Source: JBFHIJ01 sp041596515 (GTDB lineage: Bacteria > Bacteroidota > Ignavibacteria > Kapaibacteriales > UBA2268). From it: a stretch of 40,665 bases of DNA. Positions 17,901-24,661 of the stretch are shown here, piece after piece. The stretch is taken from NCBI GenBank assembly GCA_041596515.1, contig JBFHIJ010000025.1, positions 1 through 40,665 on the forward strand, written 5' to 3'. Position 1 is the first letter of the stretch. Every line of letters begins with the position of its first letter. The notes under the pieces are model-generated. The model ran no database searches, was not told the DNA's origin, and was given only the letters and a program-made list of their open reading frames with translations. The translations under genes were made by a program, and so were the position numbers.

Positions 17901-19906
17901 TAATTACCACCGTAACCGATAATTTCTTTAGAAGCTACACCACCGGCACCGTTTACAGTCATTGCTCTTTTAGAGAATACTGCACCACCGAATGTTTGAG
18001 CTACGTTATCAATAAATTTGATATTAAAACCATAATCTCTTGTAAGTAATGATTGGTCAGAACCACCAATTACCGGAGATTTAGAGCGTTCTACGTTACC
18101 ATCAACGAAAATCGCACCACCGGCACCAGCTTCGTTACCTTCAAACAATGTAGCATTGTTATTAGCATCACGAGCAGGACCGCCTACTACTTGCAAACGA
18201 CCGATAGTATTTGCATGGAAAACAGCACCACCCATAGAGAAGTAACCACTGTTAGAACCAGCAACATCGTCTTGCAAGAATTTAGTATAAGTTTTATTAT
18301 ATTTAAATTCACCTGCTAAAATCATAGAAGTGTAGTCACCGATGTACATTGCACCACCACGAGCACCTTCAGAGAAGCCTACAGATTGGTAGTTACGAGC
18401 TTCGTTGCCTTCAGCTACGAATTCATCAGCGTTAGCAAAAGTAATCACGTCACCGTGAGCATCTTTGATTGAATTATTGATACCAAAACCAACTTCGATT
18501 TGACGTGGATTAGCACCATAGAAACCAGCTACATAAATTGCACCACCCTGAGCAGAGTTACCATATTTTTGTGGGTAATTTGCAGGGTTTTCAGTATCGT
18601 CAACTACTACGTCAACTCCACCGATACTTTTAACAATTACATTAGCTAATTGAACTTTGTTACCAGAGAAAGAAAGATTACGCATACGGCCTAAATATAA
18701 AGCTATACGACCATCATCCCATGCTTGGCGATCAAAGTCAGTTGCAAAAGGTTCATTTACATCACTATCAATATTATCGATAGCAGGAAGTGGGTTGTTT
18801 CTGATAATTTCAGAAATTTCGCCTTTCGCGTTTAATATCTGAGGGTTTTTATCATAAGAATATGTTGGTAAAGAAGCAACATTTTTAGGATAGCCTTCAG
18901 GAGCTTGTAAAATTTGCAATGCACCGCCACGATTACGAGCCATGTTATTTACAAATTCACAATTAAGCAACCAAGTTCTGGAAGACATAGTAGTGATAAC
19001 ACCACCACCACCATTAGTCAAGTTGCGAACTTTAGCATTCATTTGAGCAGTGTTACTGCCAAATTCATTACCATTATAAATAGAACCTCTATCTACAGTA
19101 GTATCTTTTTTAAAACCTTCGAAACGTGCGTTTCTAAAGAAAGCAGCTCTTGCACCTGGTAATACCACGATGTGACCCCATTCTCTAGAAGCATTGTTTA
19201 CAGGTTGTCCGATAAAGTTAATTTGAGCAGATTCAACTGCAACATTTGCACCACTAACTCTTTTCCAAGGTTGAGTGTTTAACAAGATGTCAATTTTCGG
19301 ATCAAATTGTAAACGAGCATTTTTAAACATCAACGCTTGTTCAAAAGGAACTACAAATTTGTGATCGCCAACAGCATCACCAGCTCTGTGGTTAGCGTCA
19401 ATCATTGGGAAATCTTCGATTTTTCTAGTCATCGTATCTACAACAACATTAAAGATAGTGTTGTATTTAGATGGATGAACAGATAAGTCACGAGTAGTAT
19501 TTACATCTACAGTACTAGTGTTAGATGTATTTTCTAAACCACGGATAAAATAAGCCATATCTGCATAACCGGTATAACCTGAACCGGTATTGATAGGATT
19601 CACACCATCCGGTGATTTAATGTAATTAGCAACAGCTTCACCATCTGCGATGATTCTACCACCAACTGAGTCAATAAGTCTTGAGTTAGGATAGAAATAC
19701 ACTGTTGTACCCGGCTCGATAATCAAAGAACCACCAACTACGTAATTCTTATCAATTACATATACGGTATCCTTTTGGAACAACCTCACATCCCCGGGCG
19801 CTATTCGACCAGAGACATAAGCTTGCGGTTTTTGAGCCATAGCCGGTCCAAATCCTAGGACACAGAGTATTACAGCTAAAAAGCTCAAACGAATCAATCG
19901 TTGCAT
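11903..19906 (-). CDS. Giant T9SS-exported surface protein: Pmp-like beta-helix with embedded Ycf48-like propeller
   Basis: 2667 residues with no frame break. Signal peptide MQRLIRLSFLAVILCVLGFG..AMA. A beta-helix entry segment (..GGSLIIEPGTTVYFYP..) is followed by about nine Pmp-like units pairing FxxN with GGA(I/L/V), for example FVNNMARNRGGAL, FEGNEAGAGGAIF, FIDNVAQTFGGAVF and FENNKAGYAGGAI, spanning about residues 310-760. Residues about 855-1133 are seven repeats of about 41 residues of Ycf48/BNR type (GYxVGDxGxxLKTTNAGxTW). The beta-helix then resumes (GVGLGGALYILD; GNYWGE near 1290). A long middle part is unassigned. Residues about 2090-2300 carry cadherin/putative-Ig modules (NIAPEIITE; PAWLKINANSGLLFGTP). 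About 2410-2570 is the FGTAP...FDARW domain, then a T9SS sorting tail (SPNPVSNRANVEF to MPVVLVK). First gene of the operon, with GGAGG four bases before the ATG. Likely adhesin or matrix scaffold; no enzyme motif seen. Confidence 0.85.
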   Translation of the reverse strand: MQRLIRLSFLAVILCVLGFGPAMAQKPQAYVSGRIAPGDVRLFQKDTVYVIDKNYVVGGSLIIEPGTTVYFYPNSRLIDSVGGRIIADGEAVANYIKSPDGVNPINTGSGYTGYADMAYFIRGLENTSNTSTVDVNTTRDLSVHPSKYNTIFNVVVDTMTRKIEDFPMIDANHRAGDAVGDHKFVVPFEQALMFKNARLQFDPKIDILLNTQPWKRVSGANVAVESAQINFIGQPVNNASREWGHIVVLPGARAAFFRNARFEGFKKDTTVDRGSIYNGNEFGSNTAQMNAKVRNLTNGGGGVITTMSSRTWLLNCEFVNNMARNRGGALQILQAPEGYPKNVASLPTYSYDKNPQILNAKGEISEIIRNNPLPAIDNIDSDVNEPFATDFDRQAWDDGRIALYLGRMRNLSFSGNKVQLANVIVKSIGGVDVVVDDTENPANYPQKYGNSAQGGAIYVAGFYGANPRQIEVGFGINNSIKDAHGDVITFANADEFVAEGNEARNYQSVGFSEGARGGAMYIGDYTSMILAGEFKYNKTYTKFLQDDVAGSNSGYFSMGGAVFHANTIGRLQVVGGPARDANNNATLFEGNEAGAGGAIFVDGNVERSKSPVIGGSDQSLLTRDYGFNIKFIDNVAQTFGGAVFSKRAMTVNGAGGVASKEIIGYGGNYPVIFENNKAGYAGGAIDLRIPNSSSLITGNERSCSFVRASFINNMVGKDITDDTNKPEIRGGGAIYALNADLTLLKGVEFAHNTVYNGNGGAICMVNPQTSSKRFFITDVDEVVYDMNGMPTSYHSYDDVFTYDSENFPPDVRMLTRFYNNETIVDDNILASQNGSGATQVNQGTQVTTSNIIATNWLDNNIGYGVGMGGLIVKFTNGGADWEYLNSGTGYRLTDVHFTDYQTGYVVGDRGVVLKTTNAGNTWVKMTTPVAAKINDIKFVGTNVAFAACDNGYILKTIDAGNTWTATQPVTAHLNSVDFNDGLNNGFIVGDRGTMLKTTNAGQDWILRTVAGVTHNLNSVFFKSPSDGYAVGENGIMLTTVNKGDNWSINANSPASKTLNKVYFVGQSTGYLLGQYGTFFKSVDGGTTWTAVQVESKYKNYSYADIFFSSPSKGYVVGDAGLVLTNGSTEWTSVKPADQGFEDVTRRHQEVMLPENGVGLGGALYILDSVTQNRIGRIDSVNFNRVRMVANKAFTGSAVYSDNYDLKLIFNRSLIAENKVDDRNQYGWEQNTINGPFNPNSNPKNLASSDLASATIYGEVQGPLPSYIYSEAANTVKDNNARFFVRLPDAPNSKGLLAGTTGIGSGGTDTLRGNYWGETQANLVFELPNAGGGIANARFETFFIEGDGETHMQFMYAADPTSLTDPRQQGPFESYNKYNYTPIPLVNDVADVTLPGTNSIKETLLMSGRVYDIYDKGTDIKTADYTQRRMSPIEDFAVGIAPVVDRYDATGEVYDGKYVRRLTRDPYMEDDAIVSKLITDFKEDSHPIGYPMFLETMVDYDGMIERSNHDTSITNETVFFVINETTTDYIRINMNQVAEDGANKEVFRGRVEFVPDSTNRTNKFLYRRNEEGLMNLGSGQPLLEKLARNPYNEDGAALQGRKYSVLEGTNDYNLGNFAKIYSNRPDMPVSNDGNQTYFAGERYKALPVNVGDTIRIVSRTVLWREGVVKAIEDGMKFGISESTPAPDFTGDVVKLQTEVPEYVKANADGSALENISVDEFKNIQFVLEDHKYELGNNNRNVILKVTAKDLNKFIDPRSEIAGDQYSELFYDWNVDPNTAASRWLMTDKVYRTTTDIASLSVPSTADSANGYMIFRGLPLNPFVVPGGEDITVTVSNFPPHYRVLDSLLAYDPNFDLSEIDKYIETYPEYFHAQAYDIDNARFLQQDTINFGTNYNNSYTFKLIVVDSVPEFKDFVDMRDQTNIDNATEVVEIRTDAQGNTMTWVEYLPSLSACDVTDDGQLKANLTDKLRFKFDVNTDDEMEDQWAVKHDVAAGRTPWGFPYGKTAYGFQHVAYDNDGNVIDLDIFSDDFDSDGYDPSGITVINKIAPNWISSDYMMTFDDATVADQDGISFTSKGQLNIRIDRATAFDLLTPKADSKSVNGALNLDTVMNIVVNDGHGALAMQQYHVLINIAPEIITETLANAKEDEDYNIDLLDSNRMIHVKDANFDQEHTFELIYDIAAADIPKDPCFPEAGVWNVQDELTAAGFNVADLDYATPAWLKINANSGLLFGTPGVTDAPKVDPVFVVVRDEEGLPTIKVLQLQVDSLNHAPNYVDQLEVICADLGGNFRDEVTISDRDLLRNIDGEEEELTIEIYYANSDWTKGQNITSKFNFSPATLQGPIDEQQDVEITATNLDLDRNPLDKSSARLLIVVTDKYGEELIIPYIIRLADPTDFVADITIQNSIGATKVLKFGTAPANATTGFGDDKAEVGTIDETHCEFELAPLPPLDAFDARWDIPNTNGVARNIYPSNVDGIFRYNGQFQPGGENGATGPLVPVTITWSTDQIPDASKGQFFIKDRLTTDGNYFSFNMKSAEGNHVSTVQFEQNGSECKITINDLALTDFVIVYDPLSSVDNNEMFVTSLNSVSPNPVSNRANVEFTLTQPQTVSFELIDILGNVVEVINTGDYQAGTHNMEWNVNSGIVSGTYTIRMKAGNVSSSMPVVLVK
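16510..17340 (-). repeat. Seven coding repeats of Ycf48/BNR beta-propeller type
   Basis: Seven successive units of about 41 codons within the giant gene, each with the pattern GY-VG--G-(I/V)LKT-(N/D)-G--W followed by a linker and (L/I)N-(V/I)-F. Units begin around GYGVGMGG, GYVVGDRG, AFAACDNG, GFIVGDRG, GYAVGENG, GYLLGQYG and GYVVGDAG. The number fits one complete seven-bladed propeller. Confidence 0.85.
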
Positions 19907-19910
19907 GTTA

Positions 19911-19915
19911 CCTCC
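19911..19915 (-). promoter_or_regulatory. Strong Shine-Dalgarno site of the giant gene
   Basis: GGAGG on the minus strand, four bases before the ATG at 19906. The 94-base gap upstream is AT-rich and includes AGTATAATAA, a possible -10 element; I could not find a matching -35. Confidence 0.75.
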
Positions 19916-20000
19916 AAAAAATAAATACTTAAATGAAAAAATTTATTATACTATTTATATTGTTTCACACTTTCTGGGCATAAAATTGTGTAATATGTAA

Positions 20001-20723
20001 TTACTCAATTTTCATGCCAATACGCACCAAGCCTGATTTAGCAAGCGTTGTAAACTCGTTTTCATAAGTGTCTTCAACTATTTTATTATAAATATCTTTG
20101 GCTTTATCACTATTATTTGATGTTTCAAATAGCTTGCCTGCATAATACTTATATCTAAATTCAGTGTTTTTCTGCACTGCTAACTGGCTTGCCTGTATGT
20201 AATAATCTGCTGCTTCAAGAGTTTTGCCTTCTTTTTCATTGCATGCGCCCAACCCTGCTAATGCACCCATTTTCAATACTTTAGAGTCGCTTGATGTAGC
20301 CATTTCAAAATATTTTGCAGCTTCTTTTGTATTGTTTTGAGCCATGTAAGCAGTTCCTGCATAAAGTGCAGCCATCATTCCCTGGTCTGTGCCTGAGTAT
20401 GCTTCTGCTACTTGTGGGAGGCTCATAATTGGCTGACCATCATATTTTATTGACGGGTCACCATTTAATGCTTTGTCGTACTCACCATTAAAATAATAAG
20501 TCTGGACACGTGCCAAGGCTACTGATGCTTCATTAAGTGTTTCTTGTTCCTGGGACTTAAAGAAATACCCTGCGATTAAAACTACTACCAATCCGGCAAC
20601 ACCTGCTAAAATATAGCGACCATATTTCTTCAATTTGTCAAAAATATCTTCTTGGTCGTCTATCAAAATCTCATTCTCAACCTGTATCATTGGATCTTGA
20701 TTGAGCTCTTCTTGGTTTTTCAT
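20001..20723 (-). CDS. Membrane-anchored TPR protein, YfgM-like
   Basis: 240 residues. An acidic cytoplasmic N-terminus (about 30 residues) is followed by one membrane helix at about 37-57 (YILAGVAGLVVVLIAGYFF) and a helical repeat domain to the C-terminus. TPR-like pairs are visible in ..AALYAGTAYMAQNNTKEAAKYFEMA.., ..LAGLGACNEKEGKTLEAADYYIQA.. and ..YKYYAGKLFETSNNSDKAKDIYNKI... This layout matches YfgM/YfgM-like tetratricopeptide proteins that assist the SecYEG/PpiD periplasmic chaperone route, although many unrelated TPR proteins share it. The ATG has a weak AAGG site (AAAGGTTATTATG). It lies between the secreted-protein operon and a tRNA gene, same strand. A role in handling exported proteins would suit the neighbourhood but is inference. 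Confidence 0.72.
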   Translation of the reverse strand: MKNQEELNQDPMIQVENEILIDDQEDIFDKLKKYGRYILAGVAGLVVVLIAGYFFKSQEQETLNEASVALARVQTYYFNGEYDKALNGDPSIKYDGQPIMSLPQVAEAYSGTDQGMMAALYAGTAYMAQNNTKEAAKYFEMATSSDSKVLKMGALAGLGACNEKEGKTLEAADYYIQASQLAVQKNTEFRYKYYAGKLFETSNNSDKAKDIYNKIVEDTYENEFTTLAKSGLVRIGMKIE

Positions 20724-20757
20724 AATAACCTTTATTCTATATTTTTAAAATACTTAG

Positions 20758-20831
20758 CACGCCCGAAGGGAATCGAACCCCCAACCTTTGGAACCGGAAT
20801 CCAATACTCTATCCAGTTGAGCTACGGGCGT
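20758..20831 (-). tRNA. tRNA-Arg (anticodon CCG)
   Basis: A 74-base cloverleaf on the minus strand: acceptor ACGCCCG/CGGGCGT with discriminator G, D arm GCTC/GAGT, anticodon stem TTGGA/TCCAA with loop TTCCGGT (anticodon CCG, reads CGG), variable region AGGTT, and T arm GGGGG/CCCTT with loop TTCGATT. The 3' CCA is not encoded (genomic sequence continues CTAAG). Confidence 0.95.
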
Positions 20832-20867
20832 AACTATACTATACGCTCCTTAGCCTACAAATATAAA

Positions 20868-20919
20868 ACACATACCTTACATTTCCAATCTAAATTGCGA
20901 ATGAATTCAAGGTATGTGT
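20868..20919 (-). terminator. Terminator between the E1 gene and tRNA-Arg
   Basis: An 11-pair perfect stem (ACACATACCTT / AAGGTATGTGT) with a 30-base loop. On the minus strand it is followed by TTTATATTTG. It lies 74 bases downstream of the E1 stop and 36 bases before the tRNA. The large loop is unusual for an intrinsic terminator. Confidence 0.6.
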
Positions 20920-20957
20920 CTTTTATCTGATGTTTCTTGTCAATGCTATTCCACAGT

Positions 20958-21004
20958 GTCAGGTTTTTTACACATTACACAATTTGTGTCAATTAGAACC
21001 TGAC
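20958..21004 (-). terminator. Hairpin spanning the stop codon of the E1 gene
   Basis: GTCAGGTT (20958-20965) pairs with AACCTGAC (20997-21004), and the inner part contains ACACAA/TTGTGT, so a two-tier stem encloses the TAA stop. It may act with the hairpin at 20868-20919 in 3' end formation or mRNA protection. Confidence 0.45.
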
Positions 21005-23119
21005 AGTTTCCAAAGCTGCTGCTTTGACATCTGCTATGCTTAGCAATATAGCATTTTCATATTCTTTAGCAAAACCAACCGGCGAATTTTTAGATCCTAC
21101 TCGTTTCACTGGAGCATCTAAGTATTTAAACATTTTGTCTGTTATCTCTGCTGATATTTCTCCACCAAATCCACCGATTACTCTGTCTTCATGTGCGATT
21201 AGCACTTTGCCTGTCTTCTCTACTGACTCGAACACTGCATCTTTATCCCAAGGTGCTAATGAACGAAGATCTATCACTTCTGCTTCTATTCCTTCTTTTG
21301 CTAACTCTTCTGCTGCAAATAATGACATGTGGACAGCACTTCCGTAACTTACTATCGTCAAATCCTTTCCTTCTCTTCTTATCTTAGCTTTCCCAAACGG
21401 CACTATAAAATCATCGCCCGGTTTTGGAGTAGATGCTGCTTTAAAGTTATAAAGAAACTTTGGTTCTAAAAACATTGTAGGTCCTTCTGAGCGAATCGAA
21501 TTCCTCATTAGTCCTACTGCGTCGTCTGCAAATGCAGGATTAACTACTCTTATGCCCGGCTGAGTGGTAAATATTGCTTCAAGATTTTGTGAGTGATACA
21601 AACCACCTTGGATGTAGCCGCCGCTTGCCAAGCGCAATGTAACATTTGGAGAGAACTGACCTTTTGTTCGCCAGTACTCATGGGTTAGCTCTATAAATTG
21701 TTCCATAGCAGGCCAAAAGTAATCTGCGAACTCTGCTCCTTCGATTACTACTCTTATATCTTTATCATATCTGCTAAATCCATTAGCAGAACCTACTATC
21801 AAATCTTCTGCAATGGGTGCGTTAAAGATTCTGTCACTACCAAACTCTTCAGGCATTCCCTTTACTATATTAAATACACCACCTTTGCCAATATCCTGCC
21901 CCCACATATAAGTTTTAGGATTTCTTCTAAACTCACCTTTGAGTGCAAGATTCAAACCTTCCAGATATGATATTTTATCTGCATTTGGGTCAATGTCTTT
22001 TTCAGCATTGTCACCTATATTAATGTATGCAGGAGGTAACAAATACTCCATATAAGATTCGCCGTTTGCATTTGGAGCCGCTTCTGCTTTATCGGCAGCT
22101 GCAAACATTTCAGTTTTGTTATCATCTTCTATTTTCAACAACTCTTCTTCTGTCAGGTATCCCCGATCTATAAGTTGCCATCTAAATTGCATAAGTGGAT
22201 CACGTCTGCTTACTTCGGCAAGTTCTTCCTTACCTCTATATTTATCATGCCTGTCTGAATTTGAGTGAGATGTAACTCTATCGCAATCGGCATGCACCAT
22301 CGCCGGGCCATTGCCAGCTAAAGTATATTCTTTGGCTTCTTCTAAAGCTCTGTATGAATCAAACGGGTCGCGACCGTCGCATTGTATAATTTTTAAATCT
22401 TTCATCCCGCGATAGTTGTCGGACACTACGTGGTTTGCAGTTTGATCTTTGATTGGCACCGATATGCCATATTTGTTATTTTGAATAACATAAACTACCG
22501 GCAATTTTTCTAATGTTGCCGCATTTAATGATTCCCAAAAGTAACCTTCCGAAATAGCAGATTCTCCACTTGAGTAATATGATACTATATCATCATTGAA
22601 CTTTTTAGCTGCTCTTGCCAGTCCAACGGCATGCAAAGAGTGGTTGCCCGTGCATGATGAGACATTTTGAATATTGATAGAAGGCTTGGCAAAGTGATTA
22701 CTCATGTGGCGACCGCCACCGGCTACATCAGTTTCTTTACTTAGTCCGTTGAGTATTATCTCTTCCGGAGTGATACCTGCCGACAAGCCTGTCATCAAAT
22801 CTCTGTAATAAGGAAAAAGATAATCTTTTTTTTGTCTGAAGATTCTGCCTAACGCTAACTGAATACCGTCATGGCCTGCAAAAGATGCGTGGTAAGACCA
22901 CCCTTTTGCCATCTTCAAGTATAAAGCCGCCTTTTCGTCTAACTTTCTGCCAAGTTGCATCAGTTTGTACCATTCAATAACTTGTTCTTTGTCAAAGCCT
23001 TCGAAATTATATTTGCTATAAAGCTCTACTTCTACTTCTTTTCCATTGAACATCATTTTTTCTATTTGCGGCTTAGCATCTGCTTTAGCCCTTTTCGCTG
23101 TTGTTTTCTTAGCTGGCAT
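20993..23119 (-). CDS. 2-oxoacid dehydrogenase E1, alpha-beta fusion (branched-chain/pyruvate type)
   Basis: 708 residues joining the two E1 subunits that are separate in most bacteria. E1 is the thiamine-diphosphate-dependent decarboxylase of 2-oxoacid dehydrogenase complexes and feeds acyl groups to lipoyl E2. Alpha half (about 40-340): FPYYRDLMTG, the region GESAISEGYFWESLNAATLE, and VIQNNKYGIS, which together form the ThDP/Mg motif region. RVTSHSNSDRHDKYR matches the phosphorylation-loop region of branched-chain E1 alpha. Beta half (about 380-708): YMWGQDIGKGGVF, FNAPIAEDLIVGSANGF, GAEFADYFWPAMEQ, and VIDLRSLAPWDKDAV. The canonical GDG of the ThDP motif reads GES here. A Lys/Ala-rich tail of about 20 residues precedes the conserved part. 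ATG at 23119 with AGGA upstream. No E2 or E3 gene is in the window, so substrate (branched-chain oxoacids versus pyruvate) stays open. Confidence 0.88.
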   Translation of the reverse strand: MPAKKTTAKRAKADAKPQIEKMMFNGKEVEVELYSKYNFEGFDKEQVIEWYKLMQLGRKLDEKAALYLKMAKGWSYHASFAGHDGIQLALGRIFRQKKDYLFPYYRDLMTGLSAGITPEEIILNGLSKETDVAGGGRHMSNHFAKPSINIQNVSSCTGNHSLHAVGLARAAKKFNDDIVSYYSSGESAISEGYFWESLNAATLEKLPVVYVIQNNKYGISVPIKDQTANHVVSDNYRGMKDLKIIQCDGRDPFDSYRALEEAKEYTLAGNGPAMVHADCDRVTSHSNSDRHDKYRGKEELAEVSRRDPLMQFRWQLIDRGYLTEEELLKIEDDNKTEMFAAADKAEAAPNANGESYMEYLLPPAYINIGDNAEKDIDPNADKISYLEGLNLALKGEFRRNPKTYMWGQDIGKGGVFNIVKGMPEEFGSDRIFNAPIAEDLIVGSANGFSRYDKDIRVVIEGAEFADYFWPAMEQFIELTHEYWRTKGQFSPNVTLRLASGGYIQGGLYHSQNLEAIFTTQPGIRVVNPAFADDAVGLMRNSIRSEGPTMFLEPKFLYNFKAASTPKPGDDFIVPFGKAKIRREGKDLTIVSYGSAVHMSLFAAEELAKEGIEAEVIDLRSLAPWDKDAVFESVEKTGKVLIAHEDRVIGGFGGEISAEITDKMFKYLDAPVKRVGSKNSPVGFAKEYENAILLSIADVKAAALETVRF

Positions 23120-23227
23120 GATTTTATCCTATTTATTTAATTAATACTATCTATTTTTTTTGTCTTAGCTAACTATATTGTTCCAATAGAAATAAAACGT
23201 ACATTGCTAAAAGAGATTTTATACTAA

Positions 23228-24589
23228 CTAGATTTTTAGGTATTCCGAAATATATTTCGGATTTATATCAGGAAATAATGAAGCGATTTGGCCGATTATT
23301 TTCCCGAACCGGTGCATATCTCCTGCTTCTATTTCCGCAGCTATTAAAGGGTTCCTCTTAATGACTATTTCTATACAGTTATATATATAATCTTCATTAT
23401 AATTATAAATCATTTTGTGTGAAGAAGCATAATTTTCAGGCTGGAAATTGTCATCTGCGTTAGAAAGCTTCATTAGCTCTATGCAGCTTTTTTGGCTAAT
23501 TTTATCATCTACATATAGTCTAACAATATCTACAAAAGTTTCCCTAAAATGGTATATTCCGTCAGTATTATATATTGACAGAGTGAGGATATTGAATAAG
23601 GCATTTGGTTTGATTCTATTGTTTCTTTTCAGAATTTTATCAAATAGTTCTGACTCTGAAAGATTATCTCTGAGATACTCAGCTGCATTCTTTTCCAAGC
23701 CGTATTTTGCATATCGGATATGCTTTTCATAGGGCAGTTCTATATGAAACAATTTAACTTTGGGAACTTCCATAATTGGAATATCAACTTCTCTGATGTA
23801 TCTGTAGTTTTCTTTTGTTTCATTGCTTCTGATTGGGTAAGTTTCTCCGCTTGCTTCATCTAAAGTTCTTGTCTCAGGAACTATTTCTTCTCCTTTATCC
23901 AATATTCTCTTTTGTCTATTCAATTCATAATTTAAAGCTTTTTCCATAAACTTAAAACTATTGATATTCTTTATTTCTACTTTATATGCAGGTAATTCCT
24001 CACCTCCTGATACTGAAATATTAGCATCGCATCGCAAATCTCCATTTTCCATATTACCATCGCAAATATTCAGGTATACGGAAAGTAGACGTAAGTACTT
24101 AAATGCCATCACAGCATCTTGGGGAGTATTGATGCACGGCTTAGTAACAATTTCTACAAGAGGTGCGGAGGATCTATTGAAATCTACAAGGCTGTAGTCT
24201 GCGTGATGTATAAGTTTTGCCGCATCTTCTTCTATATGAATCTGCTCAATTTCTACTGACTTATAATCTAATTCAAGTTCCCCATTTGTAGCCAGTGGAA
24301 GATAGTGCTGGGTAATTTGATAACCCTTTGGCAAGTCTGGGTAGAAGTAGTTTTTTCTATCAAATCTAAGTATTTTACTTGGTGTCGATTTTAAATTGTG
24401 AGCTAATAACAGACCTTTGCGAATTACTTCTTTGTTTAAAACCGGTAGAGTGCCGGGATACCCCAAACAGTAAGGGCAAATATTAGAATTGGCATCACTA
24501 ATTTCGTTATAGCAGTCACAAAACAATTTTCGTTTTGTATTTAATCTAAGATGCACTTCTAAGCCGATATTGCAATAGTATTTCTTCAT
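23228..24589 (-). CDS. gatB: Asp-tRNA(Asn)/Glu-tRNA(Gln) amidotransferase subunit B
   Basis: 453 residues, slightly shorter than the usual 475-480. GatB binds misacylated Glu-tRNA(Gln) or Asp-tRNA(Asn) and activates its side chain for amidation with ammonia from GatA. Visible: IGLEVHLRL near residue 8, a zinc-site-like pair FCDCY and CPYCLGYPGTLPVLN (C24, C26, C38, C41 region), HIEEDAAKLIHH near 120, SLVDFNRSSAPLVEIV, DGNMENGDLRCDANISV, VEIKNINSFKFMEKA, and a C-terminal helical YqeY-like tail ending ..GQIASLFPDINPKYISEYLKI. The usual RYFPEPDLP is RYIREVDIP here, a mild divergence. gatA and gatC are not adjacent. It is divergent from the phosphatase gene, with 72 bases between their starts. 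Confidence 0.95.
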   Translation of the reverse strand: MKKYYCNIGLEVHLRLNTKRKLFCDCYNEISDANSNICPYCLGYPGTLPVLNKEVIRKGLLLAHNLKSTPSKILRFDRKNYFYPDLPKGYQITQHYLPLATNGELELDYKSVEIEQIHIEEDAAKLIHHADYSLVDFNRSSAPLVEIVTKPCINTPQDAVMAFKYLRLLSVYLNICDGNMENGDLRCDANISVSGGEELPAYKVEIKNINSFKFMEKALNYELNRQKRILDKGEEIVPETRTLDEASGETYPIRSNETKENYRYIREVDIPIMEVPKVKLFHIELPYEKHIRYAKYGLEKNAAEYLRDNLSESELFDKILKRNNRIKPNALFNILTLSIYNTDGIYHFRETFVDIVRLYVDDKISQKSCIELMKLSNADDNFQPENYASSHKMIYNYNEDYIYNCIEIVIKRNPLIAAEIEAGDMHRFGKIIGQIASLFPDINPKYISEYLKI

Positions 24590-24661
24590 ACACGTTATTC
24601 ACCATACCTGTTTTATGTTATTATTCAACAGTATTTATACTGATTTTTGTTTATTCGATTT

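Noticed and set aside
23228..24589. gatB regarded as a degenerate or truncated copy because it is 453 residues long
   Set aside because: All main motifs and the C-terminal helical tail are present; length is within normal variation.
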